A stretch of DNA of 64,000 nucleotides, taken from positions 558,001-622,000 of the forward strand of contig NZ_WKJL01000001.1 in NCBI RefSeq assembly GCF_009674565.1, written 5' to 3'. The notes under the pieces are model-generated. The model was given only the letters and a program-made list of their open reading frames with translations, did no database searches and was not told where the DNA came from. The DNA is from Duganella aquatilis (GTDB lineage Bacteria; Pseudomonadota; Gammaproteobacteria; Burkholderiales; Burkholderiaceae_D). Position numbers and translations under genes: made by a program. Positions 29,458 to 42,761 of the stretch are shown piece by piece. Position 1 is the first letter of the stretch; every line of letters begins with the position of its first letter.

Positions 29458-31083
29458 TCAGGCCGCCTGGCGCATCGAATGGTCGTCCGGCGCCGGCAGC
29501 GCGGCACGCGGCGGCAGGTGCTGGATGCCGGCCTGCTGCGGCTCCAGCTTGAAGGACCCGACCAGCTCCGCCAGCTCGCGCGCCTGATCCTGCATTGCCG
29601 CCGCCGCAGCGGCAGCCTCCTCCACCAGCGCGGCGTTCTGCTGGGTTACATCGTCCATGTCGGTGATGGCGGTATTCACTTGCTGGATGCCATGCTCCTG
29701 TTCGGCGCTGGCCGCGCTGATGTCGCCGATAATCGCCGTCACCTTGTGCACGCTGGCGACGATTTCCGTCATCGTCACGCCAGCCGTTTCGGCCAGCGCG
29801 GCGCCGCTGGCCACCCGCTCGGCGGAATCGTTGATCAGCTTCTTGATTTCCTTGGCCGCCTCGGCGGCGCGATGCGCCAGGCTGCGCACCTCGCCCGCCA
29901 CCACGGCGAAACCGCGCCCCTGCTCGCCGGCGCGGGCCGCTTCCACCGCCGCATTCAGCGCCAGGATATTGGTCTGAAAAGCGATGCCGTCGATCACGCC
30001 GGTGATATCGACAATCTTGTGCGCATACTCGTTGATGCTGGCCATGGTCTGCACCACCTCTGCCACCACTGCCCCGCCCTTGCCCGCCACCTCGGAGGCC
30101 GAACGCGCCAGCTGGTTGGCCTGACGCGCGTTCCCGCTGTTCTGCCTGACCGCCGAGGTCAACTCTTCCATCGCCGACGCCGTTTCCTCCAGTGCGCCGG
30201 CCTGATGCTCGGTGCGGCGCGACAAGTCCATATTGCCGTTGGCGATTTCGCGCGATGCCGAGTCGATCGCCACCGCACCGTCGCGCACGCGGCCGACGGT
30301 ATCGGCCAGCCGCCCCGTCATGTGACTGAGTGCGTCGAACAGCTTGCCGATCTCGTCGCTGCGACCATGCGCGATCGCCACCCGCAACTCGCCGCCGGCC
30401 ACCTGCTCGGCCAGCGCCACCGCCTGCGTCAGCGGCCGCACGATGCTGCGCGTCAGCAGCAAGGCCAGCACCGCGCCCAGCGCCAGCGTCGCCACACCCA
30501 AGCCGATCAGCAGCGCGCGACTCTGCTCGAACTGGCTGGCGGACGCCTCGGCCAGCGCCTTGGCCTGCTGCGTCTGATAGGCCAGCAGTTTTTCCAGCGC
30601 GCCGGTGTAGGCCAGGAACACGCCCGGCCACTTGTTGTCCAGCAGCTCGCCCACTTCCTGCACGCGGCCACTGTCCTTGAACTTGAACAGTTCGGCGCGC
30701 AAGGCCATAAAGGCCGCCTTCCGGCCCGCCGCCGCGCGCAGCAGCGCGGCCTCGTCGCCCACCGCCGGCGCCGCCATCAGCTTACGCTCCATGTCCGCGG
30801 CCACCTTGTCGCCGGCGGTCAGCTGGGCCTGGAAGATGTCCGACACTTCCAGGCTGTCGCTGCGGCCGATCGACATGGCGCGCAGGCCGTTCAGTTCGGT
30901 CACACCCAGCAATTCCGAGGTCATCTGCTGGCGCGCCAGCTTTTCGTGGACCAGGTTGGACGCCGTGTCGTTGGCCGCCTGCAGCCGCCACAACGACACC
31001 ATCGACATGCACGCCATCACAAACAACAGCACGGCAAACGATGCCACCACACGCATGCCGGTATTCAATTGGGGGAATTTCAT
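29458..31083 (-). CDS. Methyl-accepting chemotaxis protein
   Basis: 541 residues. First helix ~12-32, a four-helix-bundle periplasmic sensor ~35-188, second helix ~190-212 ([20 protein letters not shown]), HAMP ([20 protein letters not shown]), and a signalling domain with the conserved hairpin tip [20 protein letters not shown], then [19 protein letters not shown]. The short C-terminus has no CheR-tether pentapeptide. The ligand is unknown. It is divergent from the SiaA-like gene. Confidence 0.95.
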   Translation of the reverse strand: MKFPQLNTGMRVVASFAVLLFVMACMSMVSLWRLQAANDTASNLVHEKLARQQMTSELLGVTELNGLRAMSIGRSDSLEVSDIFQAQLTAGDKVAADMERKLMAAPAVGDEAALLRAAAGRKAAFMALRAELFKFKDSGRVQEVGELLDNKWPGVFLAYTGALEKLLAYQTQQAKALAEASASQFEQSRALLIGLGVATLALGAVLALLLTRSIVRPLTQAVALAEQVAGGELRVAIAHGRSDEIGKLFDALSHMTGRLADTVGRVRDGAVAIDSASREIANGNMDLSRRTEHQAGALEETASAMEELTSAVRQNSGNARQANQLARSASEVAGKGGAVVAEVVQTMASINEYAHKIVDITGVIDGIAFQTNILALNAAVEAARAGEQGRGFAVVAGEVRSLAHRAAEAAKEIKKLINDSAERVASGAALAETAGVTMTEIVASVHKVTAIIGDISAASAEQEHGIQQVNTAITDMDDVTQQNAALVEEAAAAAAAMQDQARELAELVGSFKLEPQQAGIQHLPPRAALPAPDDHSMRQAA

Positions 31084-31266
31084 AGCGTTTCTTTACAGGA
31101 GAATGCGCCTTCAGCGCGAATTCTCACCAATTTACACACGCAATATGACGCCATCGTTACCGCACGGCAATATGTGCAACATAGTTTTCTTTTGATTAAC
31201 ATGTAATGAGGGTGTAACAATTGCCCGCTAGCATGTAGAAACTCAGTGTTGATAAAGGTTCCCGCC

Positions 31267-32490
31267 GTGGAATTCAATGCCTCTCGTTTGCACCTGCCCC
31301 GTTTTCGTCTGTCCGTCGCCGCCGACTTGTGCGTGGAAACGATCTCGGTCCTGTCCGACACCACCAATTTTGCCGTGCTGGAGCTGTTCACCGAGCGCCG
31401 AGACCTGATGAGCCTGCCTGTCATCGAAGGCGGCAGGCCGATCGGCCTGATCAGCCGCAACATCTTCATGTCGCAAATGTCCAAGCCCTTCTACCACGAG
31501 CTGTACGGCAAGAAGAGCTGCATCGCCTTCATGGACAAGGAACCGCTGATCGTCGACGCCGGCATGAGCATCGAGGCGCTGACCTTCCGCGCCGTCGAAT
31601 CCGGTGAAAAGGCGCTGGCCGACGGCTTCATCGTCACCAGGGACGGCGCGCTGGCCGGCGTCGGCTTCGGCCTGCAGCTGATGAACGTGGTGGCCAATAT
31701 GCAGGCCGAGAAAAACCGCCAGATCATGCACAGCATCGACTACGCCAGCGTGATCCAGCGCTCGCTGCTGCGCCCGTCCAACCTGGCGCTCTCCGATGCG
31801 CTGGACGACGCCCACCTCGAATGGCAGCCGCGCGACGTGGTCGGCGGCGACTTCTACCACTTCGCCCGCTATGAAGACGGCTGGTTCGCCGCCATCGCCG
31901 ACTGCACCGGCCACGGCGTGCCGGGCGCGTTCATGACGCTGATTTCGTCGTCGACGCTGACCCAGGCCTTGCAGCAACTGGGCCCGCGCGATCCGGCGGC
32001 GCTGATCGCCGAAGTCAATCGCGGCGTCAAGGGCATGCTGGGTCAGGTCGAGGGCCACGGCCAAGCCGAGTCCAACGACGGCATGGACGCCGCCTTCCTG
32101 TGGTTCGACAACGCCACGCGCCAGCTGCGCTTCGCCGGCGCCAAGCTGTCGCTGTTCCAGCTCGACCCGGACCAGCAGGCGGTACAGACCGTGGACGGCG
32201 AGCGCATGGGCGTCGGCTATGTCGACTCGCCGCTGGACTACGCCTGGACCAACAAGGTCATCGCCATCCCGGAAGGCAGCCTGCTGTTCCTCACCACCGA
32301 TGGCCTGATCGACCAGATCGGCGGCGCCAAGGACATCGCCTACGGCAAGCGCCGCATGCGCGACGTGCTGCTGGCACAGCGCACCGAATGCGCGCGCCAC
32401 GTGTCGCAGGCCATGCTGGACGATTACCAGGCGTGGCAAGGCGAACAGCCGCGCCGCGACGACCTCACCTTTTTCTGCCTACGGCCATAA
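31267..32490 (+). CDS. SiaA-like PP2C phosphatase with N-terminal CBS-like domain
   Basis: 407 residues. The N-terminal ~130 residues look like a CBS pair (SLPVIEGGRPIGLISRNIFM; ADGFIVTRDGALAGVGFGLQ) and the rest is a SpoIIE-type PP2C phosphatase (WQPRDVVGGDFYHFARYEDG; AAIADCTGHGVPGAFMTLIS; DGMDAAFLWFD; FLTTDGLIDQIGG) with the metal-binding aspartates present. In Pseudomonas SiaA is a membrane-bound HAMP-PP2C enzyme that dephosphorylates SiaC; here the input is soluble. I use GTG 31267, preceded by AAAGG at 8 bases; GTG 31246 would add seven residues. Confidence 0.85.
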   Translation: MEFNASRLHLPRFRLSVAADLCVETISVLSDTTNFAVLELFTERRDLMSLPVIEGGRPIGLISRNIFMSQMSKPFYHELYGKKSCIAFMDKEPLIVDAGMSIEALTFRAVESGEKALADGFIVTRDGALAGVGFGLQLMNVVANMQAEKNRQIMHSIDYASVIQRSLLRPSNLALSDALDDAHLEWQPRDVVGGDFYHFARYEDGWFAAIADCTGHGVPGAFMTLISSSTLTQALQQLGPRDPAALIAEVNRGVKGMLGQVEGHGQAESNDGMDAAFLWFDNATRQLRFAGAKLSLFQLDPDQQAVQTVDGERMGVGYVDSPLDYAWTNKVIAIPEGSLLFLTTDGLIDQIGGAKDIAYGKRRMRDVLLAQRTECARHVSQAMLDDYQAWQGEQPRRDDLTFFCLRP

Positions 32491-32515
32491 CTTACGCCCC
32501 TAAGAGGAGCATCAC

Positions 32516-33073
32516 TTGTTGTACAAAGAATTCAGCGATTTTTATGAAGTGGCCCGCAAGCGCCACATCATCTTTTTCTACGTGGGCTATTTTTCGCAGC
32601 ACGTGGTGGCGGCCATTTCCGAGACCATCAAGGCGCGCCTGGACACGGCCGGCGCCGCCGGGCCGACGCGCCGCCGCATCTTCTCGTCGTTTGTCGAAAT
32701 GTCGCAGAACATCATGCACTACTCGTCCGACACGCTGACGCCGCACGAAGCCACCGAGAACCAGATGCGGCGCGGCTCGTTCTGCATCGGCATGAAGGAT
32801 GACAGCTTCTTCCTGCTGTGCGCCAATCCGGTCGACAGCGCCAACGCGGAAAACATCCGCAACCGCCTGGAACCGCTGCACACCATGAGCATGGAAGAGA
32901 TCAAATCCGCCTACAAGAAGGCGCTGCGCGACGAAACGCCGGCCGACAGCAAGGGCGCCGGCCTCGGTTTCCTGACCATGGCGCGCGACGCCAGCGAACC
33001 GCTGGAATTCGAATTCGTGCAGGACGAGCACAATCCAGAAGCCACGGTCTTCTGCATCAAAGCGATTATCTGA
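32516..33073 (+). CDS. SiaB-family protein kinase
   Basis: 185 residues. It matches the SiaB/DUF6272 pattern: a helical start (FYEVARKRHIIFFYVGYFSQ), a Bergerat-like N-box (SSFVEMSQNIMHYS) and a late G-box (SKGAGLGFLTMARDAS). SiaB phosphorylates SiaC and opposes SiaA. The start is TTG 32516 after AGAGGAG; a second TTG follows directly. It lies between the phosphatase and SiaC genes of the same operon. Confidence 0.85.
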   Translation: MLYKEFSDFYEVARKRHIIFFYVGYFSQHVVAAISETIKARLDTAGAAGPTRRRIFSSFVEMSQNIMHYSSDTLTPHEATENQMRRGSFCIGMKDDSFFLLCANPVDSANAENIRNRLEPLHTMSMEEIKSAYKKALRDETPADSKGAGLGFLTMARDASEPLEFEFVQDEHNPEATVFCIKAII

Positions 33074-33092
33074 ACATACTGAGAACTATAAA

Positions 33093-33479
33093 ATGGACCC
33101 ACTTTTCATCGCCGCCTCGCCGACCTCGCCGGAAGTCGATTTCCGCTTCGACCAGCACACGCTGTCGATCAAGGGCGAATCCTATCCGGAAAACGCCGCC
33201 GCCTTCTACGGCCCGGTGATCGCGCGCGTGCAGGCTTACCTGGACAGCTGCGCCGATGCCGAGATCACCGTGCACGTGTCGCTGGCCTACTTCAACAGCT
33301 CCAGCACCAAGATGCTGTTCACCTTCTTCGAAGCGCTGAACAACGCCGCCATGGCGGGCAACCAGGTGCGCCTGAACTGGTATCACGACGAGGACGACGA
33401 CACCATCCTCGAATTCGGCCAGGAGCTGCAGGACGATTTCGGCGCGCTGGACTTCCACGACCACGCCGTGAGCAACTGA
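33093..33479 (+). CDS. SiaC-family regulatory phosphoprotein (DUF1987)
   Basis: 128 residues, DUF1987 fold (FIAASPTSPEVDFRFDQHTL; GESYPENAAAFYGPVIA). The probable phospho-acceptor is Thr72 in FNSSSTKMLFTFFE, by comparison with the motif in characterised SiaC. Unphosphorylated SiaC activates the SiaD diguanylate cyclase. The stop and the cyclase start share one base (TGATG), so the two are coupled. Confidence 0.9.
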   Translation: MDPLFIAASPTSPEVDFRFDQHTLSIKGESYPENAAAFYGPVIARVQAYLDSCADAEITVHVSLAYFNSSSTKMLFTFFEALNNAAMAGNQVRLNWYHDEDDDTILEFGQELQDDFGALDFHDHAVSN

Positions 33480-34258
33480 TGAAGCCCCCGGCCGACGCCG
33501 ACCTGTTTGCGCTGGAAAGCGCCGCCCTGGCCAATGCCAAGGCGGCCCACGCCGATCCGCGCGCCGACGCCCGCGCCGCGCTGGCCGAGATGATCGTCCA
33601 CTACGAGCGCCTGATGCGCGAGAGCCGCCGCCTGATCCGCCGCAGCGACCGCGCCGAATTCGACATGAACCAGATGAACCGCCAGCTGCACGAACTGGCG
33701 CAGCAGCTGGAATACCGCGCCACTCACGATCCGCTGAGCGGCGCCTTGAACCGCGCGGCCGTCATCGAGCAGGCCTCGGGCTGCCTGGACGAAGGCGACA
33801 TGGCGCTGATCGTGCTCGATATCGATCACTTCAAGTGGATCAACGACGACTTCGGCCACCCGGCCGGCGACACCGTGATCAAGACCGTGGTCGATTGCCT
33901 GAAGCAGCTGTTCGGGCCGACCGTGGCGATTGGCCGCGTCGGTGGCGAAGAGTTCTCGGTGGTGTGGCCGACGTCATCGCAGGAAGAAGCCAGGGAAGTG
34001 GCCACGCGCATCTGCGACACCATCGCCGACCAGGTGTTCGGCGCGCCGATCAACCGCCAGGTCACGGCCAGCGTCGGCGTCAGCTGGAACGCCCAGGGCA
34101 CCAGCTTCGAACTGGCCTACAGCCGCGCCGACGAGGCCCTGTACGCGGCCAAGCGCGCGGGCCGCAACTGCGTCAAGAGCTACGCCCAGCTGCCGCTGCC
34201 CGTCACCACCCCGCCTACGCCACCAGCGCCCGCAGACGCTTCAACTCCTTGCCATTAG
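33479..34258 (+). CDS. SiaD-like GGDEF diguanylate cyclase
   Basis: 259 residues. An N-terminal coiled-coil (~40-85, HYERLMRESRRLIRRSDRAE) precedes a GGDEF domain (THDPLSGALNRAAVIEQ; ALIVLDIDHFKWINDDFGHP; signature RVGGEEFSVVW, an active-type GGEEF). No RxxD inhibitory site lies five residues before the signature, so product inhibition is not expected at the usual site. It makes c-di-GMP under control of SiaC. The 3' end overlaps the convergent HipA-like gene by 44 bp. Confidence 0.92.
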   Translation: MKPPADADLFALESAALANAKAAHADPRADARAALAEMIVHYERLMRESRRLIRRSDRAEFDMNQMNRQLHELAQQLEYRATHDPLSGALNRAAVIEQASGCLDEGDMALIVLDIDHFKWINDDFGHPAGDTVIKTVVDCLKQLFGPTVAIGRVGGEEFSVVWPTSSQEEAREVATRICDTIADQVFGAPINRQVTASVGVSWNAQGTSFELAYSRADEALYAAKRAGRNCVKSYAQLPLPVTTPPTPPAPADASTPCH

Positions 34259-35588
34259 CCTTGCAAGTGGCGCGGAAGCCGGCACTGATGCGCTCATCCG
34301 CGCCGGCCGCGCGCCAGAAGGCGATGGCCGCATCGGCCGCCGCCAGCCAGTCTTCGCGTTCGGGCGGCAGCGGCAGCGACGGCGCAAACTCGCGCAGCGG
34401 CAGTTCGACGCCGCGCGCCGGCGCGTACAGCATCGGCAGCATGTCGTAGGCCGGCGCCAGGGCCAATGGCGGCTGGCCTTCATCCCCCGGCACAAACGCC
34501 AGGTTCCCCTCGTGCATATCGCTGTTGGCGATCAGCCGGCCGAAGTGCCACAGGCGGTTGATGCCGGCATGGGTGGCGGCGCTGATATAGCGGCCGGCCA
34601 GCATGCGCGCCGCCACCCTGCTCCAGTTTTCGCCCGCCATGCCGAACAGGGCGGCGTCCAGCGCGGCCCAGCTGCAGACGGCGGAACGGCCGAATTCGCC
34701 ATGGCGGTCGAAGCGCTCCACTTCCAGGAAGGTGCGATTGTCGGCGCGGTGGATGCGGCTGCGCGCGGCGGCCAGTCCCAGTTCGCCGGCCACCGCTTGC
34801 AATGCCAGATGCTCGCACACCAGCAGGTCCGACCAGCGCTGCACACCCGGCGTCTGGTCGTTGCCGGAGAATTTGACGATGACGTGGGCGCGCTCGCCGC
34901 CATGCTCGCGGAAGGCGGTAAATTTCGGGAACTCGCCGCCGGCCGAGGAACCGGCGTCGCCGGCTTGCATGGCGCTTGCCGCCAGTTGCGGGTAGGTCTG
35001 CTCGGTCAGCAGCGCGTGCCCTTGCTGCATGGTTTCCAGGTGACGGCGATAGGCGGCGTCGCCGATGATGTAGTTGCCGGCGCTGTCCGCGCCCAGGTTG
35101 GACAGCACGTAGAGAATGTCGTCCTCCGGCCATTTCTGCGGATCGGCGCCCACCTGCAGCAGGCTGGCGTAGTTGCGGGCGAAGTTACGGCCCAGGAAGC
35201 CCTGCGGCCGCATGTCGTCCAGCGGGTATGGCAGGCCGGGGAACCAGCCGTCGCGCATCTCGGGCGCCAGCGGCCATTCGAACGGCTGTTGATAGCGCAG
35301 CGCGCAGCCAGCGGGATAGATCGGATCGAGCATGGCGATCTGCTCGCCGCGTCCGGTACGGTCGATGCGGTAGACGGGAATCGGCGCCGTGCTGCCGCGC
35401 AGCGGACGGCGCGCCGCATAGCTAGTGCGGCGGGCGGCGCCGCGCACCACGATCTGATCGCCCAGCTCGCGCACCATGCGCATCATGGTGGCGCGGCTGA
35501 GCGTCGGCCGGTCTTTTTGCAGCCGTACCAGCAGGTCGGCGCCGGAGAGCACGCGCGCCAGTCGCAATATGTGTAATATATCAGCCAT
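34215..35588 (-). CDS. HipA-family kinase of the YjjJ type
   Basis: 457 residues, the YjjJ length. Residues 1-70 form a DNA-binding winged helix (ATMMRMVRELGDQIVVRGAA) and the rest is the HipA kinase: ATP-binding loop EFPKFTAFRE, FDRHGEFG, catalytic NSDMHEGNLAF and the DFG-like PAYDMLPM. Unlike hipBA there is no separate HipB gene; the N-terminal domain probably serves that role, so one protein could act as repressor and kinase. Nearby direct repeats and a palindrome upstream fit autoregulation. Confidence 0.88.
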   Translation of the reverse strand: MADILHILRLARVLSGADLLVRLQKDRPTLSRATMMRMVRELGDQIVVRGAARRTSYAARRPLRGSTAPIPVYRIDRTGRGEQIAMLDPIYPAGCALRYQQPFEWPLAPEMRDGWFPGLPYPLDDMRPQGFLGRNFARNYASLLQVGADPQKWPEDDILYVLSNLGADSAGNYIIGDAAYRRHLETMQQGHALLTEQTYPQLAASAMQAGDAGSSAGGEFPKFTAFREHGGERAHVIVKFSGNDQTPGVQRWSDLLVCEHLALQAVAGELGLAAARSRIHRADNRTFLEVERFDRHGEFGRSAVCSWAALDAALFGMAGENWSRVAARMLAGRYISAATHAGINRLWHFGRLIANSDMHEGNLAFVPGDEGQPPLALAPAYDMLPMLYAPARGVELPLREFAPSLPLPPEREDWLAAADAAIAFWRAAGADERISAGFRATCKANGKELKRLRALVA

Positions 35589-35637
35589 ATGAAACGTTCC
35601 ATGAAACGATTCTAATGACGTGAATATAGCATATTCA
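35589..35637 (-). promoter_or_regulatory. Candidate operator of the YjjJ-type gene
   Basis: ATGAAACGTT (35589-35598) and ATGAAACGAT (35601-35610) are tandem copies directly before the start codon. A third copy lies at 35666-35675. Between them sits a dyad TGAATAT-AGC-ATATTCA (35621-35637). Repeats at this position are typical for autorepression by a helix-turn-helix protein. Confidence 0.5.
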
Positions 35638-35674
35638 ATGACTTGGGCGAATAAATAGCGCCTTCATGAAACGA

Positions 35675-36625
35675 TTAAACGACAGGTGTCAGCAGCGGCT
35701 TGCCGTCGAAATGCGCGCGCAGGTTATCGACCACCAGTTGGCCCATGGCGTGCCGTGTTTCCACCGTCAGGCTGCCGATGTGCGGCGTCAGCACCACGTT
35801 TTCCAGTTCGCGCAGCGCGGCCGGCACGCGCGGCTCGTCGGCGAAGACGTCCAGCGCCGCCATGCCCAGCGTGTGCTCGCGCAGCGCGGCGATCATCGCG
35901 TCCTCGTCCACCAGCGAACCGCGGGCGATATTGACCAGCGTTCCCTGCGGGCCGAGCGCCGCCAGCACCGCCGCATTCACCGTGTGATGGGTCGCCGGGC
36001 TGCCCGGCGCCGCCACCACCAGGTAGTCGCTGGCTTCGGCCAGGGCCAGCAGCGAATCGGCGCGCGGCACCGGCGTGCCCTCGATGGCGCGCGGCTGGAA
36101 GTATTGCAACGTCATGCCGAACGCCTGCGCGCGATCGCCGATCGCCTGGCCGATGCGGCCAAAACCGTAGATGCCGCACACCTTGCCGCGCAAGGCGCGG
36201 GTGCTGGCGATCGGCTTGCCGGCCTCCCACGAACCGTTACGCACGAAGGTGTCCAGCGCCGGCAGGCGGCGCGCGGCGGCCAGCAGCAGCGTCAATGCCA
36301 GGTCGGCCACATCGTCGGTCAGCACGCCCGGCGTATTGGTGACAACAACGCCGCGCGCGCGCGTCGCCGCCAGGTCCACCGCGTCGGTGCCGATGCCGTT
36401 GACCGCGACGATTTCCACTTTTGGCAATTGCGCCAGCAACTCGGCTTTAATCCCGATAGCGCCGGTGGTCAGCACGCCGCGCACGTTCGGCGCCACGCCG
36501 GCCAGCCAGGCCGCCTGCTGTTCGCGCGGCTGCTGCCACAGGTGGTGGCATTCAAAATACTGCGCCAGTTGCGCCATCACGTCGGCCGATGGACTGGCCG
36601 CCAATACCAAAAGTTCAGGTTTCAT
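35675..36625 (-). CDS. D-2-hydroxyacid dehydrogenase
   Basis: 316 residues. The NAD(P)-binding motif (CGIYGFGRIGQAIGDRAQAF), the catalytic Arg in NIARGSLVDEDA, the acid in DVFADEPRVP and the catalytic His in VVLTPHIGSLT are all present. The N-terminal substrate domain is of the GhrB/hydroxypyruvate-reductase kind, which reduces glyoxylate or hydroxypyruvate. The exact substrate is uncertain. I start at ATG 36625; the upstream in-frame codons would add an unconserved basic tail. Confidence 0.9.
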   Translation of the reverse strand: MKPELLVLAASPSADVMAQLAQYFECHHLWQQPREQQAAWLAGVAPNVRGVLTTGAIGIKAELLAQLPKVEIVAVNGIGTDAVDLAATRARGVVVTNTPGVLTDDVADLALTLLLAAARRLPALDTFVRNGSWEAGKPIASTRALRGKVCGIYGFGRIGQAIGDRAQAFGMTLQYFQPRAIEGTPVPRADSLLALAEASDYLVVAAPGSPATHHTVNAAVLAALGPQGTLVNIARGSLVDEDAMIAALREHTLGMAALDVFADEPRVPAALRELENVVLTPHIGSLTVETRHAMGQLVVDNLRAHFDGKPLLTPVV

Positions 36626-36751
36626 ATCAATACCTAGTCGGGTTAGCTTGTGGCGATTGTACAAGCGCGGGCGAATTCGCGTTGGCAGTCGTGGACTTTC
36701 AGTCGGCATTTCCGTATGCTTGGCCTACCATACAGAGGAGCGCGCCCCGAT

Positions 36752-41793
<5,042 letters not shown>

Positions 41794-41794
<1 letters not shown>

Positions 41795-41887
41795 AACCGG
41801 GGTCAGTTCTGCCAATCGCACACGAGCCCTGCCGTAGCGGCTGCTACGGCAGGGCTCGTGTGCGATTGGCAGAACTGACCCCGGTTT
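41794..41887. repeat. 94-bp perfect palindrome (45-bp arms, 4-base loop)
   Basis: The left arm starts AAACCGGGGTCAGTTCTGCC and the right arm is its exact reverse complement, separated only by GGCT. It lies between two convergent genes, one overlapping it by one base and the other ending 3 bp away. It would form an exceptionally stable bidirectional terminator. The arm sequence resembles dispersed REP-like units with a CCGGGGTCAG core that I recall from related genomes. Confidence 0.9.
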
Positions 41888-41890
41888 AAA

Positions 41891-42565
41891 TCAGCCTGCT
41901 TTTGGCGGGGCTTTGACTTCGACCGTCTCGGTCTTCGGCTCGATGGTGATGTCGATGGTGCGCGGCACGCCGTTCTGGCCGGGGAAACCGGTGAAGGCGC
42001 TCTGCACCAGGGCCGGCATCACGTGCGGCGTCGCCTGCACGCCGCTGGTGTTCTGCACCGTCACGTCATACAGCTTGCGGCCGGAGACGTTGTTGATGGT
42101 CACGCGCAGCTGGCGCTGATACTGGTGCTTGATGCGCTCTTCCAGATAGCTTGGGCCGAAACGGTAGGGATCATAGAAGAACGGACGATAACCCCAGCGC
42201 GAATAACCCCACGCATAACGGCCGTAGCCCGGACCCCAGTACGGACCCATGAACGGATCCTCCGCCTGCAACACGCGCACCGGATGATCGATGGTGAAGT
42301 ATTTCATGCCAACCAGCAACTTCGGCTGCTGGCCGTCAGTCACCTGGTGGAAGCCCAGCTTGCCCAGCTCGCCGGCCACCAGCACCTGGTAGTTGCGGTA
42401 TTCCAGCGTATCGTCGGCGCCCTGCGGGGCTTCGAAGGCAAAGGATTTGTCCTGGATGTCGGCCGGCCAGTCGTTGAAGGCGGTGACATCGCTGTGGATG
42501 GTGGTGGCGCAGCCGCTCAACAGCATGACGGCAGCCGTCGCCGCAATGGCGAGATAGTTCTTCAT
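41891..42565 (-). CDS. DUF4136 outer-membrane lipoprotein
   Basis: 224 residues. A lipoprotein signal with lipobox LSGC (residue ~19) is followed by a DUF4136 domain (IHSDVTAFNDWPADIQDKSF; YRNYQVLVAGELGKLGFHQV). A Tyr/Gly/Trp-rich insert (GPYWGPGYGRYAWGYSRWGY) and a C-terminal beta region follow. DUF4136 lipoproteins are common in Proteobacteria, with no defined function. Confidence 0.88.
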   Translation of the reverse strand: MKNYLAIAATAAVMLLSGCATTIHSDVTAFNDWPADIQDKSFAFEAPQGADDTLEYRNYQVLVAGELGKLGFHQVTDGQQPKLLVGMKYFTIDHPVRVLQAEDPFMGPYWGPGYGRYAWGYSRWGYRPFFYDPYRFGPSYLEERIKHQYQRQLRVTINNVSGRKLYDVTVQNTSGVQATPHVMPALVQSAFTGFPGQNGVPRTIDITIEPKTETVEVKAPPKAG

Positions 42566-42761
42566 GATGATGCCCTCTCAGGTAAGACGGTATTTTCCAG
42601 TGCTAAGTTTATGACGCTCGCCTGGACCTTGCATGATTATTACAGAATGTTACGGCATCGTGGAAACCAGCAACTTTAGCACGTCCCAGGGGCAATTCGG
42701 CGCATGGGGCGTGCTCGGTATTGGTAAAATAAGCTTTTGCCTCCGTCCCCCAGAGCCTCCA

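Noticed and set aside
34241..35133. Other-frame ORFs within the YjjJ-type gene
   Set aside because: The HipA motifs are all in one frame (34215-35588); the others are shadows.
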